In this document: one piece after another, positions 1 to 7,371 of the stretch
Layout of the letters: the number at the start of each line of letters is the position of its first letter
Position numbering within the stretch: the stretch's first letter is position 1
Assembly: GCA_019307165.1 (NCBI GenBank)
Contig: JAFDKD010000020.1
Location: 1 to 14,373 of the forward strand
Origin: Deltaproteobacteria bacterium
GTDB lineage: Bacteria; Desulfobacterota; DSM-4660; Desulfatiglandales; Desulfatiglandaceae
Direction: 5' to 3'
Length of the DNA stretch: 14,373 nt
Notes under the pieces: model-generated
The model's database searches: none
What the model saw: the letters and a program-made list of their open reading frames with translations, nothing else
Told to the model about the DNA's origin: nothing
Made by a program: the position numbers and the translations under genes

Positions 1-1125
1 CTCCACCGATCCGCCCTGGAGCGTGTAACTTGGGCCCCACAGGTAGCAGGCCGCCAGGTCCACGCCGAGCGGGGCCCAGGGGCCCTTGCCCCGAATGAGC
101 GCCGAGGGCCCGATGATTCGGGTGGCCGCGTCATTGAGGCGCTGCTCGTATTGCGTGCAGAAGGCCTTGCAAAGCGCCGCCCGGCTCGTGGGTTTCCTGC
201 CCTGATCAATGGTCCAGGCGGTCTGATAGCAGAGAAGCCTGCCTGCGTGATATTCGATTTCCAGCCGGGCCACGGTGTCTCTCGCCCAGGTGAATTCTTC
301 CGTTTCCCGGTCCATGCCTTTCACGTGATCGAGCAATTGCTCGTATACGGGGTAATTCTGCATCAATCGCTCGATGCCTGCCCGCTCATAGTCGACCTGG
401 GCCATGATCTGCCTGAACCCGGCGTTCTCTCTTCCCACCAGGTATTTTTCGTGAATCTTCACATCGTCAAAAAAAACCTCGTTAAAGGTATGTTCACCGG
501 CCATGTTGATGATGGGCCTGACCGTTATGCCCGGCTGTTTCATATGGACAATGAACTCGCTGCACGTCTGGTGAGGGGGCACGGACCTGTCCGGGTCGGT
601 CCTGGCCAGCAGCCACCCGTAATCGGCTGTGTGGGCCTCCGATGTCCAGACCTTCTGCCCGTTGACGATGTAGTATTCGCCCTCCTTCCTGGCGGACGTG
701 GCCACGGCCGCCAGATCGGAGCCCGCATTGGGTTCGCTGAACAGCAGGCAGAACATGACCCCCTCATCGACCCGGACAATGCGCGGCAGGAAGAAATCCT
801 TCTGCCAATCCGTTCCGAATTGGATCAAGGCCGGGCCGATCTGGCGTTCCGCCAGGAAATGATAGCCGACAGGGGCCTGGACCCTGAAAAGCTCCTCGTA
901 CATGATCATCTTGTCCACATACCCCCGGCCCCCTCCCCCGTATTCCCCGGGCCAGGTGAGGCCGATCCAGCCCCTTTCCGCCATCTTGCGGGAAAATTCA
1001 AGGTTCCGCTCCGCAACAAGCCCCCTGCTCTCAACGGTGAACGCGCCAGCTTCCAGTTCCCCCATGGCAAATTCGCGAACCTCGTCGCGGAATGCTTCCT
1101 GTTCTTTGCTGAAGGTGAATTTCAT
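1..1125 (-). CDS. Acyl-CoA dehydrogenase, C-terminus cut by window edge
   Basis: A flavin-dependent acyl-CoA dehydrogenase, which introduces an alpha-beta double bond into an acyl-CoA and passes electrons to electron-transfer flavoprotein. The 375 visible codons stay open to the left edge, and family lengths of about 390-400 residues suggest only some 20 are missing. The start MKFTFSKEQEAF follows a GGAGGAG ribosome site at 1133-1140 (read on the minus strand). Seen: WPGEYGG (58-64), the flavin/substrate motif FSEPNAGSD (129-137), GQKVWTS (156-162) and the beta-domain stretch TFNEVFFDDV. The C-terminal motif reads LQGGSVE, so the MCAD-type EGT glutamate is absent. Glu247 in YER is at the position of the isovaleryl-CoA-dehydrogenase-type base. 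This resembles the catalytic-half type at 6138. It is transcribed divergently from the TetR gene, which may control it. Substrate unknown; family assignment is firm. Confidence 0.93.
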   Translation of the reverse strand, partial: MKFTFSKEQEAFRDEVREFAMGELEAGAFTVESRGLVAERNLEFSRKMAERGWIGLTWPGEYGGGGRGYVDKMIMYEELFRVQAPVGYHFLAERQIGPALIQFGTDWQKDFFLPRIVRVDEGVMFCLLFSEPNAGSDLAAVATSARKEGEYYIVNGQKVWTSEAHTADYGWLLARTDPDRSVPPHQTCSEFIVHMKQPGITVRPIINMAGEHTFNEVFFDDVKIHEKYLVGRENAGFRQIMAQVDYERAGIERLMQNYPVYEQLLDHVKGMDRETEEFTWARDTVARLEIEYHAGRLLCYQTAWTIDQGRKPTSRAALCKAFCTQYEQRLNDAATRIIGPSALIRGKGPWAPLGVDLAACYLWGPSYTLQGGSVE

Positions 1126-1201
1126 AGCTCCGCTCCTCCGTCAATGACCATCAAACATCTTTTTCCGTGCAATGGGAAATGGAATGACAACGCCGCGTCT
1201 T

Positions 1202-1240
1202 TTGTCAAGGAATTTTCAGATAAGATATAAATCTTGACAA
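1202..1240. promoter_or_regulatory. Inverted repeat carrying divergent TTGACA boxes
   Basis: TTGTCAAG (1202-1209) and CTTGACAA (1233-1240) are perfect 8-base inverted arms around a 23-base AT-rich spacer, in the region between the divergent acyl-CoA dehydrogenase and TetR genes. Each arm contains a perfect TTGACA -35 box, one per strand, pointing away from the other. The plus-strand box has a partial -10 (TATTCA, 1257-1262) at 17 bases. On the minus strand no good -10 box is seen at the expected distance. The arms could be divergent promoter elements, a regulator site, or both. Confidence 0.45.
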
Positions 1241-1246
1241 CCCAAA

Positions 1247-1264
1247 ATCGAATATGTATTCAAT
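1247..1264. promoter_or_regulatory. Candidate TetR operator overlapping the tetR promoter
   Basis: An 18-base imperfect palindrome with core GAATA-TG-TATTC. Seven of nine base pairs are symmetric, the exceptions being the centre pair and one outer pair. It covers part of the spacer and the candidate -10 box (1257-1262) that pairs with TTGACA at 1234-1239. Its size and symmetry suit a TetR-family dimer, and binding there would block the regulator's own transcription. A related 15-base stretch (12 of 15 identical to 1257-1271) recurs at 1332-1346. Assignment to this particular regulator is inference. Confidence 0.4.
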
Positions 1265-1382
1265 ACCTACCATACCTTGCCGGATGCGGCAAAATATAAA
1301 TATATTAATTTTATCAATCAAATAAGCTAAATATTTGATACATACCCATCACTGACGATATTGAATTCAAGGCGGATCCCCC

Positions 1383-2012
1383 ATGACCAGGTTACCGGAA
1401 TTGGACGCTGACAGGACCGAGATAGATCTTCCCCCGTCCCCTCCAGGTCGGATCAAGATCATGGGTGCGCTGAAATCCCTTCTGCGAGAGAAGGAATTCA
1501 GCGCCATCACCTGGTCTGAAATCGCCAGGACCGCCGGGGTCAACGAAGGCCTCATCTATAAATATTTCAAAGACAGCCGGAACCTGCTATATCAGGTCCT
1601 GAAGGAACTGATGGACGGATACTGTGCGCAGCTTCATATGGACCTGAAGGGAATTCAGGGGGCCTTCAACAAGCTGCGCCGGCTCATCTGGTCCACCATC
1701 AACTTCTACAACTCGGACCGGGTCTTTTCCAGGATCCTCCTGCTTGAAGTCCGGAGTTTTCCGGACTATTACCGGAGCGATACATACCAGTTGGTAAGGA
1801 CCTATGCCAATACGGCCCTTGTCATTATCGAAGAGGGTGTGAGGGCGGGTGAAATAAGGGATGACATCCCGCCCAAGTATATCAGGCAGATGATCATGGG
1901 CGCTATTGAACACCTCTGTCTGCCGGGTCTGATCTACGACAGGGACATGGCGCCCGATATTCTGACGGAAAGCATCTGCGGGGCACTTTTCCAGGGTCTT
2001 TCGAGAAAGTAA
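1383..2012 (+). CDS. TetR/AcrR-family transcriptional regulator
   Basis: A one-component DNA-binding regulator of 209 residues, a usual TetR length. After about 22 poorly conserved N-terminal residues, a helical DNA-binding domain spans roughly 23-70. Its helix-turn-helix is at about 44-62 (SEIARTAGVNEGLIYKYF), including the family signature GLIYKYF. The C-terminal ligand/dimer domain (about 80-209) is helical and divergent. It lies divergent from one acyl-CoA dehydrogenase and first in a run of acyl-CoA genes, so a repressor released by an acyl-CoA or related ligand is the natural reading (inference by analogy with FadR/AibR-type TetR proteins). The ATG at 1383 follows a modest AAGGCGGA ribosome site. 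A candidate operator overlaps its own promoter region. Confidence 0.93.
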   Translation: MTRLPELDADRTEIDLPPSPPGRIKIMGALKSLLREKEFSAITWSEIARTAGVNEGLIYKYFKDSRNLLYQVLKELMDGYCAQLHMDLKGIQGAFNKLRRLIWSTINFYNSDRVFSRILLLEVRSFPDYYRSDTYQLVRTYANTALVIIEEGVRAGEIRDDIPPKYIRQMIMGAIEHLCLPGLIYDRDMAPDILTESICGALFQGLSRK

Positions 2013-2066
2013 ACGTTCGATAATAGATAACCGAAAAGCCCTTTTCATCCCGGACGGAGGACATTC

Positions 2067-2903
2067 ATGGCATTGAATCTTGATCAGGTCGGCAGCAAGA
2101 CGGAACCCATCCCGTTCACCTACGACCAGGACAAGCTGATCCTTTACGCCCTGGGCATCGGCGCCGGGGTCGACGAACTGGATTTCGTATACGAAAAAAA
2201 CCTGAAGGTATTTCCTACGTTTGCCGTGATCCCCATCGTGCCTGCCATTATCAAGCTCATGGGCAGGGCCGGCATCAACCTGCCCACGGTGCTTCACGGC
2301 GAACAGCGGATCGCGCTTCACCGAACCATACCCACCTCGGGGACCATCCACACCACGGGGACATGGTCGTCCGTGTACGACAAAGGGGACAAGGGCGCGG
2401 TATTGAACATGGATTTCGCGACAACCGGTCCCGACGGGCAGCCGCTGTTCGAAAATACGGTCGTGCTCATGGACCGGAGCGCCGGCAATTTCGACGGGGA
2501 CCGTGGCCCGAAAACGGAGCGGTTCGACCCGCCCGAGGGGAAATCCCCGGATTTTTCGGTACAGGAGGCCACCTCCCCGGATCAGGCGGCCCTTTACAGG
2601 CTCAACGGCGACAAGAACCCCCTCCATATCGACCCCGATTTCGCAAAAATGGGCGGGCTGGACCGGCCGATTCTTCACGGGCTCTGCACCTTCGGATTTG
2701 CCGGAAGGGCTATTTTGGAGAAGGTCTGCGGCGGAGACCCGGCGCGGTTCAAATCCTTTGCGGTCCGGTTCATGGGGCCCGTATATCCGGGAGAAACCCT
2801 CATCACCGAAGGGTGGAAGTCGGAGGGAGGCGCCTATATTATTCGGACCAGGACCGGGGACGGCAGGGTCGTGCTGGGAAATGCCGTGGCGGAGATCGGA
2901 TAA
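2067..2903 (+). CDS. MaoC-like (hydratase 2 type) enoyl-CoA hydratase
   Basis: A double hot-dog protein of 278 residues resembling the hydratase 2 part of peroxisomal multifunctional enzyme type 2. This family adds water to trans-2-enoyl-CoAs to give (R)-3-hydroxyacyl-CoAs. The N-terminal half (about 1-140) is a degenerate hot-dog. The C-terminal half carries the hydratase 2 motif YRLNGDKNPLHIDPDFA (177-193), with the catalytic pair Asp182 and His187, followed by PILHGLCTFG. It starts with a GGAGG ribosome site (2055-2059), 54 bases after the TetR stop, so it probably shares that transcript. It may hydrate the product of the dehydrogenase pair downstream. The crotonase at the end of the cluster lacks its usual glutamates, so this may be the main hydratase here. 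Confidence 0.9.
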   Translation: MALNLDQVGSKTEPIPFTYDQDKLILYALGIGAGVDELDFVYEKNLKVFPTFAVIPIVPAIIKLMGRAGINLPTVLHGEQRIALHRTIPTSGTIHTTGTWSSVYDKGDKGAVLNMDFATTGPDGQPLFENTVVLMDRSAGNFDGDRGPKTERFDPPEGKSPDFSVQEATSPDQAALYRLNGDKNPLHIDPDFAKMGGLDRPILHGLCTFGFAGRAILEKVCGGDPARFKSFAVRFMGPVYPGETLITEGWKSEGGAYIIRTRTGDGRVVLGNAVAEIG

Positions 2904-2905
2904 GA

Positions 2906-2920
2906 CCCGCTGAACGCGGG
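2906..2920 (+). terminator. Weak terminator-like hairpin after the MaoC gene
   Basis: CCCGC (2906-2910) and GCGGG (2916-2920) form a 5-base stem with a 5-base loop three bases after the stop codon. A run of five T comes about ten bases later, at 2930-2934. The stem is short and the T-run is displaced, so it may only attenuate transcription into the next gene. Confidence 0.25.
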
Positions 2921-2934
2921 ATTAGGCAGTTTTT

Positions 2935-3004
2935 CACCATGAAGACCACGAAGCCTTTTTAAGTATCAAGATCTTTTCTTCGTGTGTTTCGTGTATTTCG
3001 TGGT
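2935..3004. repeat. Palindromic repeat, ACCACGAAG family, copy 1
   Basis: The left arm (2935-2953, CACCATGAAGACCACGAAG) is complementary to the right arm (2978-3004), which is built of TTCGTG modules (CTTCGTGTG, TTTCGTG, TTTCGTGGT). The arms fold into a long imperfect hairpin. A second copy follows 38 bases later, and both right arms end in TTCGTGGTAAATT. Elements with this word are, to my knowledge, dispersed in many bacterial genomes. The arms are made of short iterated modules. Confidence 0.8.
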
Positions 3005-3041
3005 AAATTTACACGCCACGCAATAGGGAAATCGGCATTTG

Positions 3042-3110
3042 CACCACGAAGATCACGAAGGAGATATTTCTTAAATCTTTTCAAATTCACTTCTTCTTGT
3101 GCTTCGTGGT
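3042..3110. repeat. Palindromic repeat, ACCACGAAG family, copy 2
   Basis: The left arm CACCACGAAGATCACGAAG (3042-3060) pairs with a right arm at 3093-3110 (CTTCTTGTGCTTCGTGGT). It has the same orientation and layout as the copy at 2935-3004, though the loop sequence has diverged. Together the two copies occupy most of the 266 bases between the MaoC gene and the next gene. Confidence 0.8.
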
Positions 3111-3154
3111 AAATTATTACGTTCTATAAACGAAAAGAAAGTGTCGCACACATG

Positions 3155-3162
3155 AAAGGAGG
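3155..3162 (+). promoter_or_regulatory. Ribosome binding site that fixes the next start
   Basis: AAAGGAGG lies 7 bases before the ATG at 3170. An in-frame ATG at 3152 overlaps this site and has no ribosome site of its own, so the 3170 start is preferred. The protein from 3170 begins MVGICTYGGYVPRYRL, as expected for this fold. Confidence 0.8.
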
Positions 3163-3169
3163 ATCATCA

Positions 3170-4627
3170 ATGGTCGGAATCTGTACTTACGGCGGCTACG
3201 TGCCGCGTTATCGCCTCAACCGGGGCCTGGTTTACAAGGCCATGGGCTGGATGAACCCGGGCAACATCGCCAATGCGCGGGGAGAAAAGGCGGTAGCCAA
3301 CTATGACGAAGACAGCATCACCATGGCGGTGGCGGCAGGCATCGACGCCCTCAAGGGTATTGCACGCGAGGACGTGGACGGGGTCTACTTCGCCTCAACG
3401 AGCATGCCTTACAAAGAACGGCTAAATGCGGGCATCGTCACCGCCGGTCTGGGCCTCAGGGACCAGATCCGGGCGGCCGATTTTTCGGGCGCCCTCAAGG
3501 CGGGCACCACGGCCCTGCTCTCGGCCCTGGAGGGCGTTGCCTCCAAAGGGGCGGACAACATCCTGGTCTGCGTCTCGGACTGCCGACTGGGATCGCCCGC
3601 CTCCCCCCAGGAACTGATCTTCGGGGACGGGGCCGCGGCGGTGCTGGTGGGCGAACAGAATGTCGTCGCGGAATTCAAGGGGTCGTTCTCTACCACCCAT
3701 GACTTTGTGGATCACTTCCGGGGCGAATCCGCCAAATTCGACCGCCAGTGGGAAGACCGCTGGATCCGGGACCTGGGTTTCGCCCAGCTGGTTCCCGAGG
3801 CAGTCAATGGCTTGCTGGAAAAATATCAGTTGAACATGTCCGATTTTGCCAAGGTCGTCTATCCCTGCCAGTATGCCGCGGCGCGGAAAAATCTCAACAA
3901 GGTCCTTGCCATCCCGCCGGAGGCCGTCCAGGACAACCTTCAGAACGAGATAGGTGAAACCGGGACCCCGCAGGCACTCCTGATGCTGGTCAAGGCCCTG
4001 GAAGAAGCCAAACCCGGGGACAAGATCCTTGTGGTGAGCTTCGGCAGCGGCTGCGACGCCCTTTATTTCGAAGCAACCGACAACATCGCCGATTTTGGGC
4101 CGAGAAATGCCGTTTCCGGTTCCCTGGCCAACCGGGCCGAACTGGACAACTACACCAAGTACCTGGTCTGGCGCGACACCCTGCCCGCGGACATGGGCCT
4201 GCGCGCCGAGGAGGACCTGTGGACCCGCTGGTCGGCCGTGTGGCGGAGCAGAAAGATGGTCCTGGGGCTGTGGGGCTCCAAGTGCCAAAACTGCGGAACG
4301 GCCCAGCTTCCGCCCCAGCGCATCTGCGTCAACCCCGAGTGCGGGCACGTGGACGAAATGGATCCCTATCGCTTCTCCGACAAGATAGGGCACATCAACA
4401 GCTACACAGGCGACATGCTGGCGGCCTCCTATGATCCGCCGGCCATTTACGGCGCCGTCACCTTTGAGGGCGGCGGAAAATACTATTTTGACTTCACGGA
4501 CTGCGATCTGGAAGGCCTGGCAACGGGCATGCCGGTTGCCATGAGCTTTCGAAAGAAATACTATGACCCCAAGAGAGACATCGCGGGATACTTCTGGAAA
4601 GCGGTACCCATAGAGGAGGTAAAATAA
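3170..4627 (+). CDS. HMG-CoA-synthase-like domain fused to DUF35 zinc-ribbon/OB-fold
   Basis: A 485-residue fusion. Residues 1-325 have the thiolase/HMG-CoA-synthase fold (start GICTYGGYVPRYRL; FGDGAAAVLVG at 151-161). Residues 345-485 form a DUF35 domain with a zinc ribbon (Cys372, Cys375, Cys386, Cys391) and an OB-fold. In archaea, thiolase, HMG-CoA synthase and DUF35 proteins form one complex with DUF35 linking the active sites; here two of the three are one chain and the thiolase gene follows one base later. Aligned by eye to archaeal HMG-CoA synthase and KAS III motifs, the key residues are absent: the Glu of the SES-x-PY motif is Thr78, the nucleophilic Cys of ACKAGT is Leu109, the His of the HQ motif is Cys233, and the Asn of GNTG is Glu263. 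It is therefore probably not an HMG-CoA synthase; a structural, CoA-binding or altered role is more likely. Fold is firm, function open. Confidence 0.88.
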   Translation: MVGICTYGGYVPRYRLNRGLVYKAMGWMNPGNIANARGEKAVANYDEDSITMAVAAGIDALKGIAREDVDGVYFASTSMPYKERLNAGIVTAGLGLRDQIRAADFSGALKAGTTALLSALEGVASKGADNILVCVSDCRLGSPASPQELIFGDGAAAVLVGEQNVVAEFKGSFSTTHDFVDHFRGESAKFDRQWEDRWIRDLGFAQLVPEAVNGLLEKYQLNMSDFAKVVYPCQYAAARKNLNKVLAIPPEAVQDNLQNEIGETGTPQALLMLVKALEEAKPGDKILVVSFGSGCDALYFEATDNIADFGPRNAVSGSLANRAELDNYTKYLVWRDTLPADMGLRAEEDLWTRWSAVWRSRKMVLGLWGSKCQNCGTAQLPPQRICVNPECGHVDEMDPYRFSDKIGHINSYTGDMLAASYDPPAIYGAVTFEGGGKYYFDFTDCDLEGLATGMPVAMSFRKKYYDPKRDIAGYFWKAVPIEEVK

Positions 4628-4628
4628 C

Positions 4629-5834
4629 ATGGCTGACGGAATCAAGGACAAGGTGGCAATCATCGGCATGGGCTGCACCCGTTTCGGCGAAAGGTGGGAA
4701 TCCAGCGCCGAGGACCTGATGGTTGAAGCCTTCGTGGAATGCATTGAGGATGCGGGTATCGACAAGAAGGAGATCCAGGCCGCCTACCTGGGCACCCATT
4801 TTGACGAGGTGAACGTGGGCAAGGCCGCCCTTCCCCTGTCGCTTACCCTTAAACTGCCTTACATCCCGGTGACGCGAACCGAGAATTTCTGCGCCACGGC
4901 CACCGAGGCTTTCCGGGCCGCGTGCTACTCCGTGGCCGCCGGGGTTTACGACATCGTCCTGGCCCTGGGTGTGGAAAAGCTCAAGGATACCGGCTATGGC
5001 GGACTGCCGGGGGGCGCCGGAAGAGGCGTGAGCGGTTTTATGACAGGACCCAACATGACGGCCCCCGGCATGTTCGCCCAGTTGGCAACGGCCTACGGCA
5101 ACACATGGGACCTCCCCATGGACCGGATCAAGGACGCCATTGCCCATGTATCGGCAAAAAGCCACGCCAACGGCGCCTTGAACCCAAAGGCCCATCTGCG
5201 AAAGGTCGTCACCGAGGACCAGATCAAGGCGGCCCCCATGATCGCTTATCCGCTGGGGCTCTTTGATTGCTGCGGGGTGAGCGACGGCGCTGCCTGCGCC
5301 ATTATCGCCTCACCGGAAGTGGCCGAAAGTCTCAAGGGCAAACAGGACCTTGTCAAGGTAAAGGCCCTGGCCATCTCGGACAGCTCCGGCGAGGAAGCCA
5401 TGTTCAACAACTGGGACGGTGCCCATTTCGTCACCACCCGAAAGGCCGCCACCATGGCCTTTGAAGAGGCGGGCATTAAAACGCCCAGGGAAGAGGTCAG
5501 CATGATGGAGGTCCACGACTGTTTCTCCATCACGGAAATGGTCACCATGGAGGACCTCCATATCTCGCCCAAGGGCAAGGCCTATGACGACATCATGGGC
5601 GGGTTCTACGACCTGGACGGGCAGATCCCCTGCCAGGTGGACGGCGGCCTCAAGTGTTACGGCCACCCCATCGGCGCATCGGGACTGCGCATGATTTACG
5701 CCATGTATGAGCAGCTCATGGAGCGGGTGCCGGAAGAGCGGAAAGTCAAAAACGCCCGTATGGGCCTGACCCACAACCTGGGCGGCACGCCCTGGACCAA
5801 CGTGGCTGCCATATCCATTATCGGCCGAGACTAG
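4629..5834 (+). CDS. Thiolase family protein (SCP-x / archaeal type)
   Basis: A thiolase that cleaves a 3-ketoacyl-CoA with CoA, or runs the reverse condensation. The 401 residues are normal for the family. The catalytic residues are present: nucleophile Cys88 in TENFCATATEAF, His296 in VHDCFSIT and His346 in CYGHPIGASG. The second cysteine motif of classical thiolases is replaced, as in SCP-2-type and archaeal thiolases that work with DUF35 partners. The start is one base past the previous stop, and its ribosome site (GAGGAGG) lies inside the upstream gene, so the two are probably translationally coupled and made in fixed ratio. This supports a complex with the HMG-CoA-synthase-like/DUF35 protein. 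BbsAB of anaerobic toluene degradation is another thiolase-DUF35 pair. Ketoacyl substrate unknown. Confidence 0.92.
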   Translation: MADGIKDKVAIIGMGCTRFGERWESSAEDLMVEAFVECIEDAGIDKKEIQAAYLGTHFDEVNVGKAALPLSLTLKLPYIPVTRTENFCATATEAFRAACYSVAAGVYDIVLALGVEKLKDTGYGGLPGGAGRGVSGFMTGPNMTAPGMFAQLATAYGNTWDLPMDRIKDAIAHVSAKSHANGALNPKAHLRKVVTEDQIKAAPMIAYPLGLFDCCGVSDGAACAIIASPEVAESLKGKQDLVKVKALAISDSSGEEAMFNNWDGAHFVTTRKAATMAFEEAGIKTPREEVSMMEVHDCFSITEMVTMEDLHISPKGKAYDDIMGGFYDLDGQIPCQVDGGLKCYGHPIGASGLRMIYAMYEQLMERVPEERKVKNARMGLTHNLGGTPWTNVAAISIIGRD

Positions 5835-5845
5835 TCGTCTTGGCA

Positions 5846-5930
5846 GATACTGGATACCGGATTCAAGATACTGGATTCTTAAAATTCTTTTTCTGATACA
5901 ACCTGAATCTAGTATCCAGGATCCGGAATC
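5846..5930. repeat. Palindromic repeat built of TACTGGAT modules
   Basis: The left arm (5846-5878) contains GATACTGGAT, ACCGGATTC and GATACTGGATTC. The right arm (5905-5930) reads GAATCTAGTATCCAGG then ATCCGGAATC, the approximate reverse complement. An AT-rich loop of about 26 bases separates them. It starts about 12 bases after the thiolase stop. It may act as a weak terminator or RNA-stabilising hairpin, but no T-run marks it as a classical terminator. Confidence 0.75.
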
Positions 5931-6024
5931 GCTTTACATCAAATGAGGGCTTGCCCGTGCCGGCAACTTTCGGTTCAAGGAGTAGCTTCAAGGGACCGAC
6001 ATGTGGTCAGGCGGCCTTTGCTTT

Positions 6025-6101
6025 TTAGACAGGATCAGCAGGATTTACAGGATATTTTCAAGTACTCAATGCATCCTGTTGATCCTGTAAATCCTGTCTA
6101 A
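6025..6101. repeat. Palindromic repeat of ACAGGAT modules
   Basis: The left arm (6025-6053) contains three AGGAT words (GACAGGAT, GCAGGAT, TACAGGAT). The right arm (6073-6101) carries three ATCCTGT words and ends TCTAA. The right arm matches the reverse complement of the left at 24 of 29 positions. The loop is 19 bases. It ends just before the next gene's leader and, with the element at 5846, fills much of the 303-base gap between 5835 and 6137. I see no clear promoter in that gap. Confidence 0.8.
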
Positions 6102-6137
6102 TTGTTTTGTCCCTTTACACATAAGGAGAAACAACTC

Positions 6138-7358
6138 ATGGACTTTCGATTCACACCGGAACAGGAGGCGTTTCGACAGGAGTTCATTGCGTGGCTCGAC
6201 GGATACCTCGAAAAGGCCGGGGACACGTCCAGGTTCCGCGCTACCGATACCGGGGAGGCGTGGGGACAGGCGCACAAGAGCTTCCAAAAAGCGCTTTTCG
6301 ATGCGGGTTATGCAGGCCTTCAATACCCCGAGGTCTACGGCGGAAAGGGCAAAAGCCTGGCCGAGGAGATCGTGGTCCAACAGACCGTGGCCGAGCAATG
6401 CATGGAACTGCGGATCCCCGGGGTCATTACCTTCGGCATGGCGGCGCCCACCATCCTCCTGTGCGGGACTGAGGCGCAGAAACAAACCTATCTTCCCCGG
6501 ATCATGGACGGCACGCATATCTGGTGTCAGGGATTCAGCGAACCCAACGCCGGCTCCGACGTCGTCAACGTGGCCACCAGCGCCGTGAAGGACAACGGCC
6601 ATTACGTGGTCAACGGGCAGAAGGTGTGGACCAGTTTCGCCCACATGGCCGATTACTGCATTCTGCTGGTACGCACCGACCCGGACGGGAAAAAACATAA
6701 GGGACTGAGCTACCTCCTTATGGACATGAAACTGCCCGGCATCGAGGTAAGGCCCATCACCCAGATCACGGGGCACCCGGAATTCAACGAAGTATTCATG
6801 GAGGATGTCCGCGTCCCCGTGGATATGCGGGTTGGCGAGGAAGGGGACGGCTGGCGGATCGCCATCACCACGCTCATGTTCGAACGGACCGTGGGGGACG
6901 CCACCATGGCCGCGGCCTTTATGGGCAATCTGAAAGCCATGATCGACATGGCGAAACAGACCAAACGTTCCGGAAGGCCCGTCATTGAGGACCCGGTTTT
7001 CCGCCAGCAGCTGGCACGGGCCTATATCGATATCATGGTGCTCAAGTACCACGGATACCGAAACCTCAGCCAGCTATTCGCCGGGGGCATTCCCGGGGCG
7101 GAGGGCTCCATCGGGAAGCTGCTGTGGAGCGAGCCCAACCAGCGCATTACTGAAGACGCCCTGTCCATGCAGGGTCCCCTCGGCCAGATTCTGGGCGGTT
7201 CCCCGTGGGCTATCCAGGAGGGGATCTGGCAGTTCGGGTTCCTGAGGTCCAAGGGCAACACCATCGAGGCGGGCACATCGGAAATTCAACGAAACATTAT
7301 CGGCGAGCGTGTTCTTGGGCTGCCGAAAGACACCAGCCGCATGGCAAGGCAGCAGTAG
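6138..7358 (+). CDS. Acyl-CoA dehydrogenase, probable catalytic half of a pair
   Basis: A 406-residue acyl-CoA dehydrogenase. The start MDFRFTPEQEAF follows AAGGAGA (6123-6129); an upstream in-frame ATG at 6102 has no ribosome site and overlaps the repeat end. Seen: YPEVYGG (63-69), GFSEPNAGSD (132-141), NGQKVWTS (159-166), FNEVFMEDVRVP and C-terminal IEAGTSEIQRNIIGERVLG (376-394). In that last motif the MCAD-type base position is Ala378. Glu249 in FER occupies the isovaleryl-CoA-dehydrogenase-type base position, so catalysis is possible. The region where most homotetrameric members carry an Arg-x-QFG-x-PI-x-x-FQ flavin motif reads KQTKRSGRPVIEDPVFRQQ, so that motif is missing. The protein encoded next has exactly that motif. 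This suggests a heteromeric enzyme like PimC/PimD or mycobacterial ChsE1/ChsE2. Confidence 0.94.
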   Translation: MDFRFTPEQEAFRQEFIAWLDGYLEKAGDTSRFRATDTGEAWGQAHKSFQKALFDAGYAGLQYPEVYGGKGKSLAEEIVVQQTVAEQCMELRIPGVITFGMAAPTILLCGTEAQKQTYLPRIMDGTHIWCQGFSEPNAGSDVVNVATSAVKDNGHYVVNGQKVWTSFAHMADYCILLVRTDPDGKKHKGLSYLLMDMKLPGIEVRPITQITGHPEFNEVFMEDVRVPVDMRVGEEGDGWRIAITTLMFERTVGDATMAAAFMGNLKAMIDMAKQTKRSGRPVIEDPVFRQQLARAYIDIMVLKYHGYRNLSQLFAGGIPGAEGSIGKLLWSEPNQRITEDALSMQGPLGQILGGSPWAIQEGIWQFGFLRSKGNTIEAGTSEIQRNIIGERVLGLPKDTSRMARQQ

Positions 7359-7371
7359 GGGAGGTGAACGC

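Noticed and set aside
151..1230. Long plus-strand open frame opposite the leftward acyl-CoA dehydrogenase
   Set aside because: It is antisense to a gene with clear family motifs and a ribosome site, and its own protein has no recognisable domain.
1587..2678. Long minus-strand open frame spanning the TetR and MaoC genes
   Set aside because: It crosses two well-supported genes and their gap, and no motif is visible in its translation; GC-rich shadow frame.
2935..3110. Tandem repeats considered as a CRISPR array
   Set aside because: Only two units, each internally palindromic, with diverged loops and no constant spacer length.
3152..3169. Upstream ATG giving a six-residue longer HMG-CoA-synthase-like protein
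   Set aside because: That ATG overlaps the ribosome site used by the ATG at 3170 and adds MKGGSS, which is just the translated ribosome site.
3422..4765. 447-residue minus-strand open frame
   Set aside because: Complementary to the HMG-CoA-synthase-like/DUF35 gene, whose motifs are unambiguous; the antisense protein shows no family features.
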